Assembly: GCF_042654525.1 (NCBI RefSeq)
Contig: NZ_JBHSGP010000008.1
Coordinates: forward strand, 62,001 to 126,000
DNA length: 64,000 nucleotides
Source: Geojedonia litorea
GTDB lineage: Bacteria; Bacteroidota; Bacteroidia; Flavobacteriales; Flavobacteriaceae
Direction: 5' to 3'
Positions within the stretch are counted from its first letter, which is position 1; every line of letters starts with the position of its first letter. The position numbers and the translations under genes are program-made. The notes below the pieces were generated by a model that did no database searches, was not told the origin of the DNA, and was given only the letters and a program-made list of their open reading frames with translations. Shown piece by piece: positions 62,513-64,000 of the stretch.

Positions 62513-62950
62513 ATGAAAAATGTATTAAAATTAAGTTTAGTGATGATGTTATTCACTGCATTCATAGCTTGTAGCAGTGATGATTCAGATACTATGGCTG
62601 AAATTAGAATAAATAACGTGGCGTTTGACAATGGCGATGATTTTTTCGGTGATATTAATGGTGACTTCACTGGTAGCGGAGGAAGTATCACAAAAACTTT
62701 TTTTTGGCAAAATTCTTTAAGCACTGCTGATTACAATGCTGACATTACTGCCAGTACAGGAGGTATTTTTAGGATGGTTGTAAAAGATGCCGATGGGGCT
62801 ACGGTTATAGATCGCTCTCTAAACGGCGCGGTTGAGCCTGACTCATTCTCTGGTGTTACATCATCCGGAACTCCCGGTTTATGGTCGGTAACAATCACAT
62901 TGACCAATTTTGTCGGTAATGGAAGTTTTTCGTTGAGCGAAGGAAACTAA
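62513..62950 (+). CDS. Small unknown lipoprotein of ECF locus
   Basis: Lipoprotein of 145 aa, acylated at C20 in FTAFIACSSDD. The mature part is rich in G, D and S, and has beta strands ending WSVTITLTNFVGNGSFSLSEG; it looks like a small immunoglobulin-like or beta-sandwich domain. I do not recognise the family. It is in a row with the lipoprotein at 61780 and ends at a strong terminator, so both are one ECF-controlled transcript. Confidence 0.65.
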   Translation: MKNVLKLSLVMMLFTAFIACSSDDSDTMAEIRINNVAFDNGDDFFGDINGDFTGSGGSITKTFFWQNSLSTADYNADITASTGGIFRMVVKDADGATVIDRSLNGAVEPDSFSGVTSSGTPGLWSVTITLTNFVGNGSFSLSEGN

Positions 62951-62979
62951 TTCAATTTTTTAATAGCAATTCACTAAAG

Positions 62980-63009
62980 AGCCATCTGTTGATGGCTTTT
63001 TTCTTTTTT
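62980..63009 (+). terminator. Intrinsic terminator at end of ECF locus
   Basis: A 7-bp stem AGCCATC/GATGGCT (62980-62986 and 62991-62997) with a TGTT loop, followed by a T-run to 63009. It is 29 nt past the small lipoprotein stop. Confidence 0.88.
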
Positions 63010-63102
63010 AAGGATTCAAGTATATAAAGGGAAATATTAAAGTTTCATAAATCGTTTCGTGTTCGGGTAATTTATTATATTGATTACTTTAACCTAAAGA
63101 CC

Positions 63103-63372
63103 ATGAATTACCAAACTAATTCAAAAACCGATAAACTATATAAAACAGCTTTTGCGCTTGCCTTATTTAGCATTGGTTATAACATTGCCGAAGGTTTAAT
63201 CTCTACCTATTTGGGCTTTGAGGACGAGAGCTTGGCGCTCTTCGGTTTTGGTTCGGATAGTTTTATTAAAGTAATTTCAGGATTTGGTATTACCTACTTC
63301 GCATTTAAGGAAGGGAAGGAGTGCTTTGAAAGGTCAAGAACGATGCACATTGCGGTTGTGATTAATTTCTAG
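63103..63372 (+). pseudogene. Remnant of cation transporter (CDF-related), internally deleted and frameshifted
   Basis: The 89-aa ORF starts like the flavobacterial cation-transporter family: ALALFSIGYNIAEGLISTYLGFEDESLALFGFGSDSFIKVISG. About residue 60 it jumps directly to what looks like the family's C-terminal end, YFAFKEGKECFERSR, so some 100-140 central residues with most membrane helices are missing. Past that point the ORF reads an odd tail, while another frame at 63342-63365 reads DAHCGCD then stop, a plausible metal-binding tail. Both a deletion and a frameshift are inferred from memory of the family, not from an alignment. Confidence 0.55.
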
Positions 63373-63696
63373 ATGCTCAATTCACTTTTAATTTTCGAGA
63401 TAATCGCCTTGTGGTGGTCGTACTTCCTATTTAGTTACCTTGATTTAAAATCGGCATATAGTTGGCATGTAGTTGGTATATATCTTTAGTTCTTTTAAGA
63501 TAGCCATGACTGCATATTGGAGAATGATTATTGAACACTGATTATTGAAGATTGACTCATGAGCTATGGCGCCTAACTTTTGTGGAGTTCGCCTTTGTGA
63601 TGGTATAGGAAATAAAAAAACAATATATTTACGTTTAGCCAATTGCGCTTCATTTTAACCAACCAATAAGATTTCTGCTATCTCGGGAAATAGACT
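63373..63696 (+). other. Stretch without recognised gene
   Basis: Between the transporter remnant and the DUF6090 gene I see no credible gene. A short degenerate direct repeat (around 63455-63482, GTTGGCAT/GTAGTTGGTAT) and AT-rich sequence are present. A 65-codon minus-strand ORF there has no start signal or family-like content. Confidence 0.5.
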
Positions 63697-64000
63697 ATGA
63701 TAAAATTCTTTCGAAAAATACGATATGACCTTATGGGAAAAAACAAAACAGGTAAATACCTAAAATATGCCATTGGCGAAATTGTGCTTGTGGTTATCGG
63801 GATTCTTATTGCGCTCAGCATCAATAAATATAATCAAGATAAAATTATTAAGAAAAAAGAGCAAGTCTACTTAGTCCAGTTGAAAAAAGAATTTATTGAC
63901 AAAAAAAACACCTTGTCAAAAATGATAGAACGTAACAAAAATAACTATACAGCTGCCAAGGAACTTGTAGAGATCCTAAATAGTAAAACCCCTATAACAG
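63697..64000 (+). CDS. DUF6090-type membrane protein, 3' end cut by window edge
   Basis: Open to the right edge; about 101 codons are seen. It starts at the ATG at 63697: MIKFFRKIRYDLMGKNKTGKY, then one membrane helix (AIGEIVLVVIGILIALSINKY) and a charged helical part (KKKEQVYLVQLKKEFIDKK). This N-terminal layout is that of DUF6090 proteins, common in flavobacteria, usually near 240-250 aa. Function unknown. The frame was read directly from the sequence. Confidence 0.8.
   Translation, partial: MIKFFRKIRYDLMGKNKTGKYLKYAIGEIVLVVIGILIALSINKYNQDKIIKKKEQVYLVQLKKEFIDKKNTLSKMIERNKNNYTAAKELVEILNSKTPIT

Noticed and set aside
63065..63094. Possible fourth ECF promoter copy before the transporter remnant
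   Set aside because: GGGTAA is present, but the second box at the fixed distance reads GATTACTTTA-like sequence with no TTGTT-TAT, so it does not fit.

Overview
The window is a stretch of chromosome from a marine-type member of the Flavobacteriaceae (Bacteroidota). The evidence is low GC, dense gene packing, Bacteroidota-type promoters (a TAnnTTTG -7 box, sometimes with TTTG about 19 nt upstream), almost no Shine-Dalgarno sequences, short lipoprotein signal peptides ending in SC or AC, TonB/FecR/ECF cell-surface signalling genes, and flavobacterial families such as DUF2911 and DUF6090. No rRNA, tRNA, CRISPR array, insertion sequence or prophage was seen. Both edges cut genes: a nitroreductase on the left and a DUF6090 protein on the right.

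Layout. Positions 1-8.4 kb hold a nitroreductase, a DegT-type aminotransferase, then a minus-strand envelope/DNA block (ftsK, lolA, an LptF/LptG permease, a RibBA-type riboflavin gene) with dgkA just upstream. From 8.6 to 25 kb come mostly housekeeping genes in alternating orientation: a group II PLP decarboxylase, pheT, recG, a pcrA/uvrD-type helicase, a YciO-type gene, two tandem patatin phospholipases, an M20 amidohydrolase, a TlpA-like lipoprotein and small stress or unknown proteins. From 25 to 33 kb are an OmpA-like lipoprotein, a glycosyltransferase/DUF998 pair, holA beside a lone HSDR_N nuclease-like gene, and a minus-strand run of DinB-like, methyltransferase, unknown and DoxX genes followed by a large polyketide-type methyltransferase. 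From 33 to 43 kb are a fused 2-oxoacid dehydrogenase E1, a catalytically degenerate M1-peptidase/beta-barrel protein, a LOG-family protein, a tiny membrane protein and uvrA. From 43 to 56 kb are an AbiH abortive-infection gene, an ATP-grasp/membrane pair, gamma-glutamyltransferase, acpH, glmM, a class V aminotransferase, an LpxL-like acyltransferase, a rhomboid protease, a second TlpA lipoprotein and mnmE.

The right end (56.5-63 kb) is the most coherent accessory system: an ECF sigma factor, a FecR-type anti-sigma factor, an STN-bearing TonB-dependent receptor, two lipoproteins downstream and one divergent repeat-containing lipoprotein. Three copies of the same 30-nt promoter-like element, with identical internal spacing, lie in front of the divergent lipoprotein, fecR and the downstream lipoproteins. 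The locus therefore looks like a self-contained, self-amplifying sigma regulon for a surface lipoprotein/receptor set.

Other points worth a second look are a RibBA whose GTP cyclohydrolase II half has lost its catalytic residues, the M1-like protein with no HEXXH fused to an outer-membrane barrel, an inverted pair of REP-like palindromes at 53.5 kb, and an internally deleted, frameshifted cation transporter at 63.1 kb. Functions are assigned by reading motifs and recalling families; no database search was run.
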